From Bradyrhizobium sp. CIAT3101 (GTDB taxonomy: Bacteria > Pseudomonadota > Alphaproteobacteria > Rhizobiales > Xanthobacteraceae), in the NCBI RefSeq assembly GCF_029714945.1, contig NZ_CP121634.1:6097001-6161000 (forward strand): a DNA stretch of 64,000 nt, read 5' to 3'. Under the pieces are notes generated by a model that did not search any database, was not told the DNA's origin, and saw only the letters and a list, made by a program, of their open reading frames with translations. Positions within the stretch are counted from its first letter, which is position 1; the number at the start of each line of letters is the position of its first letter. Shown here one piece after another: positions 55,566 to 63,683 of the stretch. A program made the translations under genes and the position numbers.

Positions 55566-56753
55566 ATGTTCAAATCCAGCCGCCGTCTTTTCATTCAATC
55601 CGTTGCATTCGGTGCCGGAGTCCTCGGCGCCGCCAAATCCGCGCTCGCAGCGCCCGATGGACATGCTGCCGGCTACGACGTCGCCCCGGCATCCGAATTC
55701 CTGAAGACGATCCCGCGAAAGTCGGGTGATCCCGTGGTGTTCACCGCCTCGCTCGACAAGGGACCGATCAAGGCCACATCCGGCGGCTGGGCGCGCGAGG
55801 TCACGACCCGCACGCTTCCGCTCGCGACCGGAATTGCCGGCGCGCATCTGTTCGTCAACGCGGGCGGCGCCCGCGAAATGCATTGGCACAATTCGGCCGA
55901 GTGGGCCTATCTCGTGGACGGCCATTGCCAGGTGACGGTGGTCGATCCCGAGGGCCAGCTCGAAGTCGCCAACCTTGGGCCTGGCGATCTCTGGTTCTTC
56001 CCGAAGGGTCACAGCCACGCCATCCAGACGCTGGGGCCAGCCCCCTGTCACGCCATCCTCGCCTTCGATGACGGTCTCTATTCCGAGCACGGCACCTTCG
56101 GGATCAGCGATTGGATGAGCCGCTACGACGCGCCGGCCTTGTCCCAGGCGCTGGGCGTTTCCACGGAGACCTTCAGCCCGAATCCGAAGGCCGAGACCTA
56201 CATCATGCAGGGCGAGGTGCTGGCGCTCGACGGTCCGCAGGCAAAAGTCGCCCGCGCGCTGGATCGCGACCGCACCCACCGCTTCGCACTGATGGCGCAG
56301 AAGCCGCGCGTGAGCACGGCGGGCGGTCAGCTTTACGTCGCCTCCGCCAAGGAGTTTCCGGTCTCGAGCACCATGACCGGAACAGTGCTCAAGCTCAGAT
56401 CCGGCGCGATGCACGAGCCGCATTGGCACACCGACGCCAACGAATGGCACTACGTCCTGAAGGGACGCACGCGCGTGACCTTGTTCGCGTTCGACAAGCG
56501 GGTCGCGGTTGCAGACCTCTCGGCCGGAGAATGCGCCTATATCCCCGCCAATTGCGGACACTCCATCCAGAACATCGGCCAGGAGGATGCCGAGGTGATC
56601 GGTGTGCTCGACAGCGGCACTTACCACGAAAGCAGCCTCGGCGACTGGCTCGCGAAGGCGCCGCGCCATCTGCTTGCCAATAATTTCGGCGTCTCGGAGG
56701 CGGCCGTGGCCAATTTCGGGCGCAAGCGGATGGTCATCGCCAGCGCAAGCTGA
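55566..56753 (+). CDS. Exported bicupin oxalate decarboxylase
   Basis: Bicupin of 395 residues that would convert oxalate to formate and CO2 with manganese. A twin-arginine-type signal (SSRRLFIQSVAFGAGVLGAAKSALA) directs it to the periplasm. Each half holds a metal site: MHWHNSAEWAYLVDG in the N-terminal cupin and PHWHTDANEWHYVLKG in the C-terminal cupin. The ATG at 55566 with GAGG six bases upstream decides the start. It stands 66 bases before a basic-amino-acid decarboxylase gene; both reactions consume protons. Confidence 0.92.
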   Translation: MFKSSRRLFIQSVAFGAGVLGAAKSALAAPDGHAAGYDVAPASEFLKTIPRKSGDPVVFTASLDKGPIKATSGGWAREVTTRTLPLATGIAGAHLFVNAGGAREMHWHNSAEWAYLVDGHCQVTVVDPEGQLEVANLGPGDLWFFPKGHSHAIQTLGPAPCHAILAFDDGLYSEHGTFGISDWMSRYDAPALSQALGVSTETFSPNPKAETYIMQGEVLALDGPQAKVARALDRDRTHRFALMAQKPRVSTAGGQLYVASAKEFPVSSTMTGTVLKLRSGAMHEPHWHTDANEWHYVLKGRTRVTLFAFDKRVAVADLSAGECAYIPANCGHSIQNIGQEDAEVIGVLDSGTYHESSLGDWLAKAPRHLLANNFGVSEAAVANFGRKRMVIASAS

Positions 56754-56819
56754 GCACTGTCATAGAACTGTCATCGAATGTGCCGAGACCTGTCAGTCTC
56801 TGCACATTCGGGACACGCC

Positions 56820-59177
56820 ATGGACTATTTCAAGCGCTTCAACTTCCTGTTCGCCGCACCTGTTTTCGACGCCGACGACCTCGAGGGCGTCCGCTTCAAC
56901 CAGATCATCGAGGAGATCCAGCGCTCCGGCTTCGAGGTGGTTCGGGCCCGCAAGCTGGAAGACGCGGAAATGGCGGTGCAGACCGATGCCGCGATCGGCT
57001 GCATGGTGGTGGATTGGGGCAAGAAGGGGCTTGAGGGCAAGACCTCGGCACTGATCAACCTGATGCGACGCCGCGGCCTCGACTTCCCGATCATCCTGCT
57101 GATCCGGCGCAAGCGCTTCGAGGACCTGCCGGTCGAGGTGCTCGACTTCATCGACGGCTATGTCTTCCTGTCCGAGGAGACGCCGACTTTCATCGCCAAG
57201 AACCTGATCAGCCGGCTCAAGCAATATGCCGAGACGCTCAAGACGCCGTTCTTCGGCGCGCTGGTCGACTATGCCGAGGAAGGCAACCAGCTCTGGACCT
57301 GCCCGGGCCACAATGGCGGGGTGTTCTACAACCGCAGCCCGATCGGCCGGGTGTTCGTCGAGCATCTCGGCGAATCCGTGTTCCGCGACGATCTCGACAA
57401 TTCCGTGCTCGATCTCGGCGATCTCCTCACCCATGAGGGGCCGGCGCTGAAGGCGCAGAAGGAGGCGGCAGCGATCTTCGGCGCTGAAAAGACCTACTTC
57501 GTGCTCAACGGCACCTCGACCTCGAACAAGGTTGCGCTCGGCGCGCTCGTCACCGACGGCGACCTCGTGCTGTTCGACCGCAACAACCACAAGGCCGCCC
57601 ATCACGGCGCGCTGATGATCAATGGCGGCATTCCGGTCTATGTCCCGACCATCCGCAATGCCTGGGGCCTGATCGGACCGATGCGCTGGGACGTGCTCGA
57701 CGAGAAGGCGCTGCGCGAGGCGATCCGCAACCATCCTTTGGTCACGGACAAGGACGCCTGGCGCAAGGAGCGGCCATTCCGCGTCGCCGTGGTCGAGCAA
57801 TGCACCTATGACGGCACGATCCACAATGCCGAAATGATCCTGAAGCGCATCGGCCATCTCTGCGAATACATCCTGTTCGACGAGGCCTGGGCCGGCTTCA
57901 TGAAGTTCCATCCGCTCTATGCCGGCCGCTTCGCCATGGGGCTTGCCAACCTTCCGCCGGAGGCGCCGGGCATCATCGCGACGCAGTCGACCCACAAGCA
58001 GCTCGCCAGTTTCTCGCAAGCCTCGCAGATCCACATCAAGGACCGCCACATCCGCGGCCAGAAGCGCCGCGTCGAGCACCGCCGCTTCAACGAAAGCTTC
58101 ATGCAGCACGCCTCGACGTCACCGTTCTATCCGCTGTTCGCCTCGCTCGACGTCGGCGCACAGATGATGAAGGGCCGCTCCGGCGAAGTGCTGTGGGACG
58201 ACACGATCAGGCTCGGCATCGAGCTGCGCAAGAAAATCCGCGCGATGCGCCGGGAGTTCGAAGAGAAAGAACAGAACGTGGACCGGCGCTGGTTCTTCGA
58301 GCCGTTCGTGCCCGATCGCGTCGCCATTCCCGACGTAGGCCGCCCCGGCGCCGCGCATAACGTTGCCTGGGAGACGCTGTCGACCGACGAGCTCGCCACC
58401 AATCCCGCGCTCTGGCAGCTCGGCCCCGACAGCAACTGGCACGGCTTCGCCGGCATGGCCGAAGGCTTTGCCATGACCGATCCGAACAAGCTGACGCTGC
58501 TGACCCCCGGCTTCGACCGCACTACCGGCGCCTATGCCGATCACGGCATCCCTGCCCCGGTCGTCGCGCAATATCTGCGCGAAAACCGCATCGTGCCTGA
58601 AAAGAACGACCTCAACTCGCTGCTCTTCCTGCTCACGCCGGGCGTCGAGGCCAGCAAGGCCGGCACGCTGATCTCCGGCCTCGTCGCGTTCAAGCGACTG
58701 CACGACGACAATGCGCTGCTGGCGGACGCAATCCCGGAATTCTACCAGCGGCGGCATGCACGCTATGCCGGCGTGCGGCTGCGTGACCTCTGCGGCGAAA
58801 TGCACCGCTTCTTCCGCGCTGCCGACGTCAGTGCGCTCCAGGCGCGGCAATTCATGCCCGAGCACATGCCGGAGATTGCGATGTCGCCGCGCGATGCCGC
58901 GCGCTTCCTGTTCAAGAACGACGTCGACTATCTGCCGATCGAGGCCATCGCCGGCCGCATCGCCACCACGCCCTTTGTGGTCTATCCCCCCGGGATCGCC
59001 ACCATCGTTCCCGGCGAGCGGCTGACGGAACGGGCCAAGCCCATGGTGGATTATCTCAAGATGTTCGAGACCTGTTTCAACACGTTCCCGGGCTTCGATG
59101 TGGAAATCCAGGGCGTCTACAAGGAGGTCGATGCGCGCGGTCGCATTGGGCTTTATACTTACGTCGTGGCCGAGTAG
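56820..59177 (+). CDS. Arginine/lysine/ornithine decarboxylase (PLP fold type I)
   Basis: Large decarboxylase of 785 residues with an N-terminal response-regulator-like wing domain (about 1-130), a PLP domain with the lysine in QSTHKQLAS (Lys393), and a C-terminal domain. The layout matches the AdiA/CadA/SpeC group. The ATG at 56820 (MDYFKRFNFLF) is preferred over a frame start at 56778. The exact amino acid cannot be decided from the sequence. The neighbouring oxalate decarboxylase suggests acid resistance or polyamine supply. Confidence 0.92.
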   Translation: MDYFKRFNFLFAAPVFDADDLEGVRFNQIIEEIQRSGFEVVRARKLEDAEMAVQTDAAIGCMVVDWGKKGLEGKTSALINLMRRRGLDFPIILLIRRKRFEDLPVEVLDFIDGYVFLSEETPTFIAKNLISRLKQYAETLKTPFFGALVDYAEEGNQLWTCPGHNGGVFYNRSPIGRVFVEHLGESVFRDDLDNSVLDLGDLLTHEGPALKAQKEAAAIFGAEKTYFVLNGTSTSNKVALGALVTDGDLVLFDRNNHKAAHHGALMINGGIPVYVPTIRNAWGLIGPMRWDVLDEKALREAIRNHPLVTDKDAWRKERPFRVAVVEQCTYDGTIHNAEMILKRIGHLCEYILFDEAWAGFMKFHPLYAGRFAMGLANLPPEAPGIIATQSTHKQLASFSQASQIHIKDRHIRGQKRRVEHRRFNESFMQHASTSPFYPLFASLDVGAQMMKGRSGEVLWDDTIRLGIELRKKIRAMRREFEEKEQNVDRRWFFEPFVPDRVAIPDVGRPGAAHNVAWETLSTDELATNPALWQLGPDSNWHGFAGMAEGFAMTDPNKLTLLTPGFDRTTGAYADHGIPAPVVAQYLRENRIVPEKNDLNSLLFLLTPGVEASKAGTLISGLVAFKRLHDDNALLADAIPEFYQRRHARYAGVRLRDLCGEMHRFFRAADVSALQARQFMPEHMPEIAMSPRDAARFLFKNDVDYLPIEAIAGRIATTPFVVYPPGIATIVPGERLTERAKPMVDYLKMFETCFNTFPGFDVEIQGVYKEVDARGRIGLYTYVVAE

Positions 59178-59183
59178 GTGCCG

Positions 59184-59762
59184 ATGAACGAAACAGCGAT
59201 TGCACGCACCGATGACGAGCCGGTTCTGATCCGGCCGTCACGTGAGAACGATATCGAGGCGATGCTGGCGATCTACCGCCATCATGTCCGCAATGGTGTG
59301 CCACGGGACGTCGAGGGAACCGGCGCGCCGGAGCCCGACGATCTGCGCGACCGGCGCAAGAACTTGAAGCAGACCCGGCTGCCGCATCTGGTTGCGACCT
59401 ATCGCGGCGAGGTCGTCGGCTATGCCTACGCGGTGCTGTTCCGCAAGCGCCCGGCCTATCGCTACACGGCCAAACACTCGATCTATGTCCACCACGAGCA
59501 TCTCGGCCGCGGCGTCGGACGGCTGCTGCTCCAGGAGCTGATCGACGCTTGTGCGGCGGCTGGCTTCCGCCAGATGATCGGCTATATCGATGCCGACAAT
59601 GCGCCCTCGCTGGCGCTGCACGAGAAGTTCGGATTTGCGCGCGTGGGCCTGCTCTGCGGCGTCGCCTATCGGCACGGCCACTGGTCCGATACCGCCATGG
59701 TGCAGCGTTCGCTCGGCGCCGGCGTCACCGCGCCGCCATCGCTCACGGCACCGGGACGTTAA
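59184..59762 (+). CDS. GNAT acetyltransferase (phosphinothricin acetyltransferase-like)
   Basis: Acetyltransferase of 192 residues. LIRPSRENDIEAMLAIYRHHV at the N-terminus and the acetyl-CoA motif HEHLGRGVGRLLLQELID are typical of the PAT/YncA group, which acetylates amino-acid-like amines such as phosphinothricin or methionine derivatives. ATG at 59184 is preferred to the GTG at 59178. It follows the decarboxylase after 6 bases and may be co-transcribed. Confidence 0.9.
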   Translation: MNETAIARTDDEPVLIRPSRENDIEAMLAIYRHHVRNGVPRDVEGTGAPEPDDLRDRRKNLKQTRLPHLVATYRGEVVGYAYAVLFRKRPAYRYTAKHSIYVHHEHLGRGVGRLLLQELIDACAAAGFRQMIGYIDADNAPSLALHEKFGFARVGLLCGVAYRHGHWSDTAMVQRSLGAGVTAPPSLTAPGR

Positions 59763-59765
59763 ACC

Positions 59766-59978
59766 TTACGACGGAAAGTCGGCCGGCCTGACCTGGATGC
59801 GGTCGGCATGCAGCGACCAGTGATGCAGCGCCTGGTCCTTGCAAAACCTCGCCTTCGCCCGCTCCCTGGCCTCGTCCTCGTCGGCGGCGTCGATCTCGAG
59901 CGCGCCCTGACAGACCTCGATCTGCCGGCCATACTGGCCGAGCACGTCCTTCATGAACCTGACGACATAAGTTGACAT
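59766..59978 (-). CDS. Conserved small hypothetical protein (70 aa)
   Basis: Soluble protein of 70 residues, MSTYVVRFMKDVLGQYGR at the start, with an alternating acidic/basic middle (DAADEDEARERAKARFC) and one Cys. A GGGAGG ribosome site just before the ATG at 59978 supports expression and this start. It is convergent with the GNAT gene. I do not recognise a functional family. Confidence 0.7.
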   Translation of the reverse strand: MSTYVVRFMKDVLGQYGRQIEVCQGALEIDAADEDEARERAKARFCKDQALHHWSLHADRIQVRPADFPS

Positions 59979-60083
59979 GGGACCTCCCTGCTGCCCCGGC
60001 AACAATCTAATCCCTTTTACCTGGTTTCGGGGAGGCGAATTTTGACCGAGATCAAATCCGGTGTCGGCTCGATCCGTCAGCCA

Positions 60084-60534
60084 TCACGTCTTGATATCGA
60101 GCAGCGACTCTGTCGTTTCCGAATAGGCCTGAATCACCTTCGCATTGGCAATGAAGCTGTACTTCGCGGTCGCCAGCTGAACGAGTTCGCTGGCGAGATC
60201 GACGTTCGGCGCCGCGACCAGACCATCCTGGTTTGCGAAGGGAGCGTTCGGGTCGGATTGTGCCGTATAGCTTGGCGAAACGGTCGACACCGTCGCGATC
60301 GTGCCGCCCGGCGTCGAGCCGCTCGATTGGTCGACCTGATCGACCCGCAGCGGCACATAGGCCGCGGGATAAGTCGAGCTGGTGCTCGAACTGCCGGCAC
60401 CAGCCGATGTGCTCGATCCGCCTGATGCGGGTAACGGGCCGGTCGTGCTGACATTGGCGATGTTGCTCGCGGCCACGTTCACGCGCAAGCTCGCGGACAG
60501 AAAGTCCGGATGTCGCAATCGAAAGTATGTTCAT
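60084..60534 (-). pseudogene. Frameshifted flagellar basal-body rod (FlgB/FlgC-like) protein
   Basis: The first 11 codons (MNILSIATSGL) and the rest (SASLRVNVAASNIANVSTTG onward) are in different frames. Removing one base of the AAA run at 60501-60503 joins them into the usual rod-protein N-terminus. The C-terminus, NVDLASELVQLATAKYSFIANAKVIQAYSETTESLLDIKT, is a standard rod C-terminal domain. The central part is Ser/Thr/Gly-rich. It stands alone, away from flagellar operons. The lesion looks like a single-base sequencing or recent error. Confidence 0.82.
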
Positions 60535-60634
60535 GCCCCTAGTCTATAGGGTCAAGTCATACGCGCTCATTCACGCCATCGATAAGATGCAGCGCATTGC
60601 ATTTTCATCGTGGTAACCAACAGCCCTTCGCGCC

Positions 60635-61684
60635 CTACCCCGGCGTCACGCCGAAGGCCTGCTTGAAGCGCTCGGCGTAAACCGGCCAGACCTCGGGATT
60701 GATGATGCGCGGTGGCCTTTTGCCGTCGAGCGTCTCCAGCACCTGCTCGGCCGCGATGCGGCCCATGTTCTGACGTGCCTCGATCGTGACACCGGCCGTG
60801 TGCGGGCTCGCCAATACATTGTCGAACTGCAGCAGCGGATGCTCCGGGGGCGGCGGTTCCTTGGACCAGACGTCGAGGCCGGCACCGGCAATGCGCTTGT
60901 CGCGCAACGCCTGGAGCAGAGCGTCCTCGTCGTGAATGAAGCCACGCGCGGTGGTGATGAAATAGGCGTGCGGCTGCATCAGGCCGAACTCGCGCACGCT
61001 GATCATGTTGCGGCTGCCCTTGTTGAGCGGACAGGAGATCGAGACGAAATCCGCGCGGCGCAGGAGGTCGTCGAGCTCGACCTTCTCGCCGCCCCGGTCC
61101 GCCATCACCTCTTTCGAGAGGTAGGGGTCATAGGCCAGCACCTTCATGCCGAGCAGGCCCTTGCAGAGTGCTGCGATACGGCGGCCGACATTGCCGAGGC
61201 CGATGATGCCGACGGTCTTGTGCTCGACCTCGTTGCCGACGAGCTCGTTGCGGTTGACGTTGGCCTCACGGCGCAGCTTGCGGTCGGACTGGATGATGCG
61301 CTTGGACAAGGTCAGCATCATCGCCAGCGCATGCTCGGCCACCGAATGCGCATTGCCGCCCGACTGGTTCACGACCAGCACGCCCGCATCCGTGCAGGCC
61401 TCGACATCGACGGGGTCGAAGCCTGCGCCGTTGCTGGAGACCAGCAGCAGGTTCGGCGTGCGCTTCAGGAAGGCGGCATCGACATGGAAATGCGGCGCCA
61501 GCTCGTCGCGCGCGGCGCCGATCTGGTAGACATGGGCCGCGCTCAGGAGCGGGGCGTAAAAATCCTCGGGGCTCTCGTTCTCGATGCGGTCGAGCCGGAC
61601 GTCGGGCCGCGCCTTCAGGATGTCGATGTAGATCGGGTTGGCCAGGTATTTGACGTAGAAGACGCGCTTGCTGTTGACCGACAT
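60635..61684 (-). CDS. D-isomer-specific 2-hydroxyacid dehydrogenase
   Basis: Dehydrogenase of 349 residues of the SerA-like family. The NAD motif is GIIGLGNVGRRIAALC with downstream YDPY. The catalytic Arg, Glu and His are likely in TTARGFIHDEDA, near KEPPPPEHP and in ASPHTAG. It is shorter than the serine-pathway SerA and lacks the regulatory ACT domain. It diverges from the two-subunit TPP decarboxylase genes. In some bacteria a SerA-like enzyme (SlcC) oxidises sulfolactate to sulfopyruvate, the substrate of ComDE-type decarboxylases; that link is inference here. Confidence 0.88.
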   Translation of the reverse strand: MSVNSKRVFYVKYLANPIYIDILKARPDVRLDRIENESPEDFYAPLLSAAHVYQIGAARDELAPHFHVDAAFLKRTPNLLLVSSNGAGFDPVDVEACTDAGVLVVNQSGGNAHSVAEHALAMMLTLSKRIIQSDRKLRREANVNRNELVGNEVEHKTVGIIGLGNVGRRIAALCKGLLGMKVLAYDPYLSKEVMADRGGEKVELDDLLRRADFVSISCPLNKGSRNMISVREFGLMQPHAYFITTARGFIHDEDALLQALRDKRIAGAGLDVWSKEPPPPEHPLLQFDNVLASPHTAGVTIEARQNMGRIAAEQVLETLDGKRPPRIINPEVWPVYAERFKQAFGVTPG

Positions 61685-61939
61685 CAGTACCCTTCCGGCT
61701 CTCTCCTGGAGACCCGCAAGCTCAGCGCAATACGCGCCCCGTTCCTGCGTCCCTCCGTTTTCTCATTATCCCGCTTATGACATGGCGGTGCCGGCCTCGG
61801 CAGGCCGTCTGGCGCAGATCACGGTGCCGGCCCGGACATGTTGACAATCCCGCCCGCTCCGTCAAGTTTCGGCAGACCGCCGCGACGACCAAGACAATGG
61901 TCAAGACCAAGAAACCTGCGCGGCACAAGGGAGAGCGCG

Positions 61940-62506
61940 ATGGCGATTGCGGAACAGCAGGCCTCGTCCCAGGCGGGACCGGGGTCCGGCGACAGAAGCT
62001 GGCATAGCATCGTCCTGCAAACCCTGAAGCGGAACGAGATCAGCCTCATTCCCTACGTACCCGACCGGGTGCTGACGCCACTGATCAAGAATCTGCACGC
62101 AGATCCCTTCTTCACGACCTTTGCCACCGCGCGCGAGGAGGAGGCCGTCGGCATCGTCTCCGGCGCCTGGATGGGCGGGCGGCGCGGCGCGGTGCTGATG
62201 CAGACCTCGGGCTTTGCCACGCTCGCCAACACGCTCGCCTCGCTCGCGGTGCCCTACCAGATCCCGCTGATCATGTTCGTCTCCGAGCGCGGCACGCTCG
62301 GCGAATTCAACTACGGCCAGTCCCTGGTCTGCCGCACCATGCGCCCGGTGCTGGATTCGCTGGCGCTGGAGCACCACACCATCACCCGGCTCGACGAGCT
62401 CGAATTCATCGCCGACCGCTCGATCAAGCAGGCCGTCACCACGCAAGCCCCGGTGGCACTGATCCTCAACCCGCTGCTCACCGGCGGCAAGACTTTCGAC
62501 AAGTGA
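61940..62506 (+). CDS. TPP-binding decarboxylase, alpha subunit (sulfopyruvate/phosphonopyruvate decarboxylase-like)
   Basis: Protein of 188 residues equal to the Pyr domain of TPP enzymes. The catalytic glutamate is in TAREEEAVGIVSGAWMGG, and GAVLMQTSGFATLANTLASL follows the ComD/phosphonopyruvate decarboxylase pattern. The ATG at 61940 has AAGGGAGA upstream. It partners the beta subunit 7 bases downstream. Separate alpha and beta chains of this size are typical of ComDE sulfopyruvate decarboxylase. Confidence 0.82.
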   Translation: MAIAEQQASSQAGPGSGDRSWHSIVLQTLKRNEISLIPYVPDRVLTPLIKNLHADPFFTTFATAREEEAVGIVSGAWMGGRRGAVLMQTSGFATLANTLASLAVPYQIPLIMFVSERGTLGEFNYGQSLVCRTMRPVLDSLALEHHTITRLDELEFIADRSIKQAVTTQAPVALILNPLLTGGKTFDK

Positions 62507-62513
62507 GGTCGCC

Positions 62514-63110
62514 ATGGATACGCGCAACACCAAGGTGATGAACCGGTTCGATGTGACGAAGCGCCTGATCGCAAAGCTCAAGCATGAGGAAGCGGTCGTT
62601 GGCGGCATCGGCAACACCAATTTCGACCTCTGGGCCGCCGGCCACCGCCCGCAGAACTTTTACATGCTGGGCAGCATGGGTCTCGCCTTCCCGATCGCAC
62701 TCGGCGTGGCGCTGGCGCAGCCCAACCGCCGCGTCTTTGCGCTGGAAGGCGACGGCTCGCTCCTGATGCAGCTCGGCGCGCTCTCGACCATCGCGGCGTT
62801 GAAACCGAAGAACCTGATCATGATCGTCATGGACAACGGCATCTACCAGATCACCGGCGCGCAGCCGACGCCGGCCGCCGGTGTCGCCGATCTCGTCGCG
62901 ATCGCCTTGGGCTCGGGCCTTACCAACAGCGCCTGGGCCGCGGACGAGGACGATTTCGAGCGGCTGATCGACGAAGCGATGTCGGCTGACGAACCCAGCC
63001 TGATCGCGCTGCGCATCGACGATAAGCCCGGGGTCGGCACCACCCGCAGGGATCCCGTGCAGATCCGCGAGCGCTTCATGCACGGCCTCGGTGTCCGCGA
63101 GCCGCTCTAA
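62514..63110 (+). CDS. TPP-dependent decarboxylase, beta subunit (ComE-like)
   Basis: Protein of 198 residues equal to the PP domain of TPP enzymes. The cofactor motif GDGSLLMQLGALS to MDNGIYQ spans the usual 25-30 residues, and GSMGLAFPIALGVALAQP precedes it. GAGG lies upstream of the ATG. With the alpha chain it would decarboxylate a 3-substituted pyruvate such as sulfopyruvate. The convergent spacer after it holds a strong terminator. Confidence 0.84.
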   Translation: MDTRNTKVMNRFDVTKRLIAKLKHEEAVVGGIGNTNFDLWAAGHRPQNFYMLGSMGLAFPIALGVALAQPNRRVFALEGDGSLLMQLGALSTIAALKPKNLIMIVMDNGIYQITGAQPTPAAGVADLVAIALGSGLTNSAWAADEDDFERLIDEAMSADEPSLIALRIDDKPGVGTTRRDPVQIRERFMHGLGVREPL

Positions 63111-63130
63111 CGTCGGGTCACTGACGACAA

Positions 63131-63158
63131 GGCCCTGCGGAGGTCACTCCGCAGGGCC
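63131..63158. terminator. Two-way terminator-like hairpin
   Basis: A perfect 12-bp stem GGCCCTGCGGAG with its complement and a GTCA loop, between the convergent ends of the TPP beta-subunit and DUF1236 genes (21 and 27 bases from their stops). The T-tract is poor, as is common in high-GC genomes. Confidence 0.8.
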
Positions 63159-63184
63159 GGATCGTTCAATCGCTATGGCGCCGA

Positions 63185-63568
63185 TCAGTCGATGATCTTG
63201 ACGACGCGCCGCGTGCGCGGCTCGACGATCACGCGGCGATCATTCACGACCGCATAGCGATACTCGGTGTAATTCGGCACCGGGCGCAGCACCACGGTGG
63301 GAGGCAGCGGCTCGCCGACCACGACGCGCTCCTGAACCACGACCGAATCATCGCGCGGGATGCCACCGAGGATCGCATTCGGAATTTCGAGGCCCGCGCC
63401 GACTGCTGCACCCACAGTGCCGCCGACCACCGCACCGACCGGACCGCCGATGTCGCCGCCCGCGCGTGCGCCGTTCCGGGCACCCTGCTCGGTCGTCGAC
63501 TGGGCAAAGGCTGCACTCGACGCCAGCAGCGACGCGGCAACCAACGAAATCGCAAGACGGGTCTTCAT
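63185..63568 (-). CDS. DUF1236-family exported protein
   Basis: Small protein of 127 residues with a Sec signal (MKTRLAISLVAASLLASSAAFA), a glycine-rich segment (GGDIGGPVGAVVGGTVGAAVGAG) and a C-terminal DUF1236 region (EYRYAVVNDRRVIVEPRTRRVVKIID). The family is common in Bradyrhizobium and related rhizobia, without a known function. The ATG at 63568 has GGAGA upstream. A GGAAC-N17-GTT element suggests control by the general stress sigma factor EcfG. Confidence 0.85.
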   Translation of the reverse strand: MKTRLAISLVAASLLASSAAFAQSTTEQGARNGARAGGDIGGPVGAVVGGTVGAAVGAGLEIPNAILGGIPRDDSVVVQERVVVGEPLPPTVVLRPVPNYTEYRYAVVNDRRVIVEPRTRRVVKIID

Positions 63569-63602
63569 GTCCACACTCTCCAGTGTTTGTTGATGCGCCT
63601 TC

Positions 63603-63627
63603 AACCGCGGGGCCGGAGCATTGTTCC
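63603..63627 (-). promoter_or_regulatory. EcfG-like promoter of the DUF1236 gene
   Basis: On the minus strand GGAAC (63627-63623) is followed after 17 bases by GTT (63605-63603), the pattern of alphaproteobacterial general-stress promoters. It lies 35-59 bases upstream of the ATG, leaving room for a short leader with a ribosome site. Confidence 0.5.
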
Positions 63628-63683
63628 GGTTCCGCCGTGGCGAAAGACACGCCAAATCCGAAAGAGTGTTACCGCGTAACAGT

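Noticed and set aside
61841..61865. TTGAC-N15-GTCAA as an operator between the hydroxyacid dehydrogenase and TPP genes
   Set aside because: Arms of only five bases with a long spacer are expected by chance; TTGACA may simply be a -35 element.
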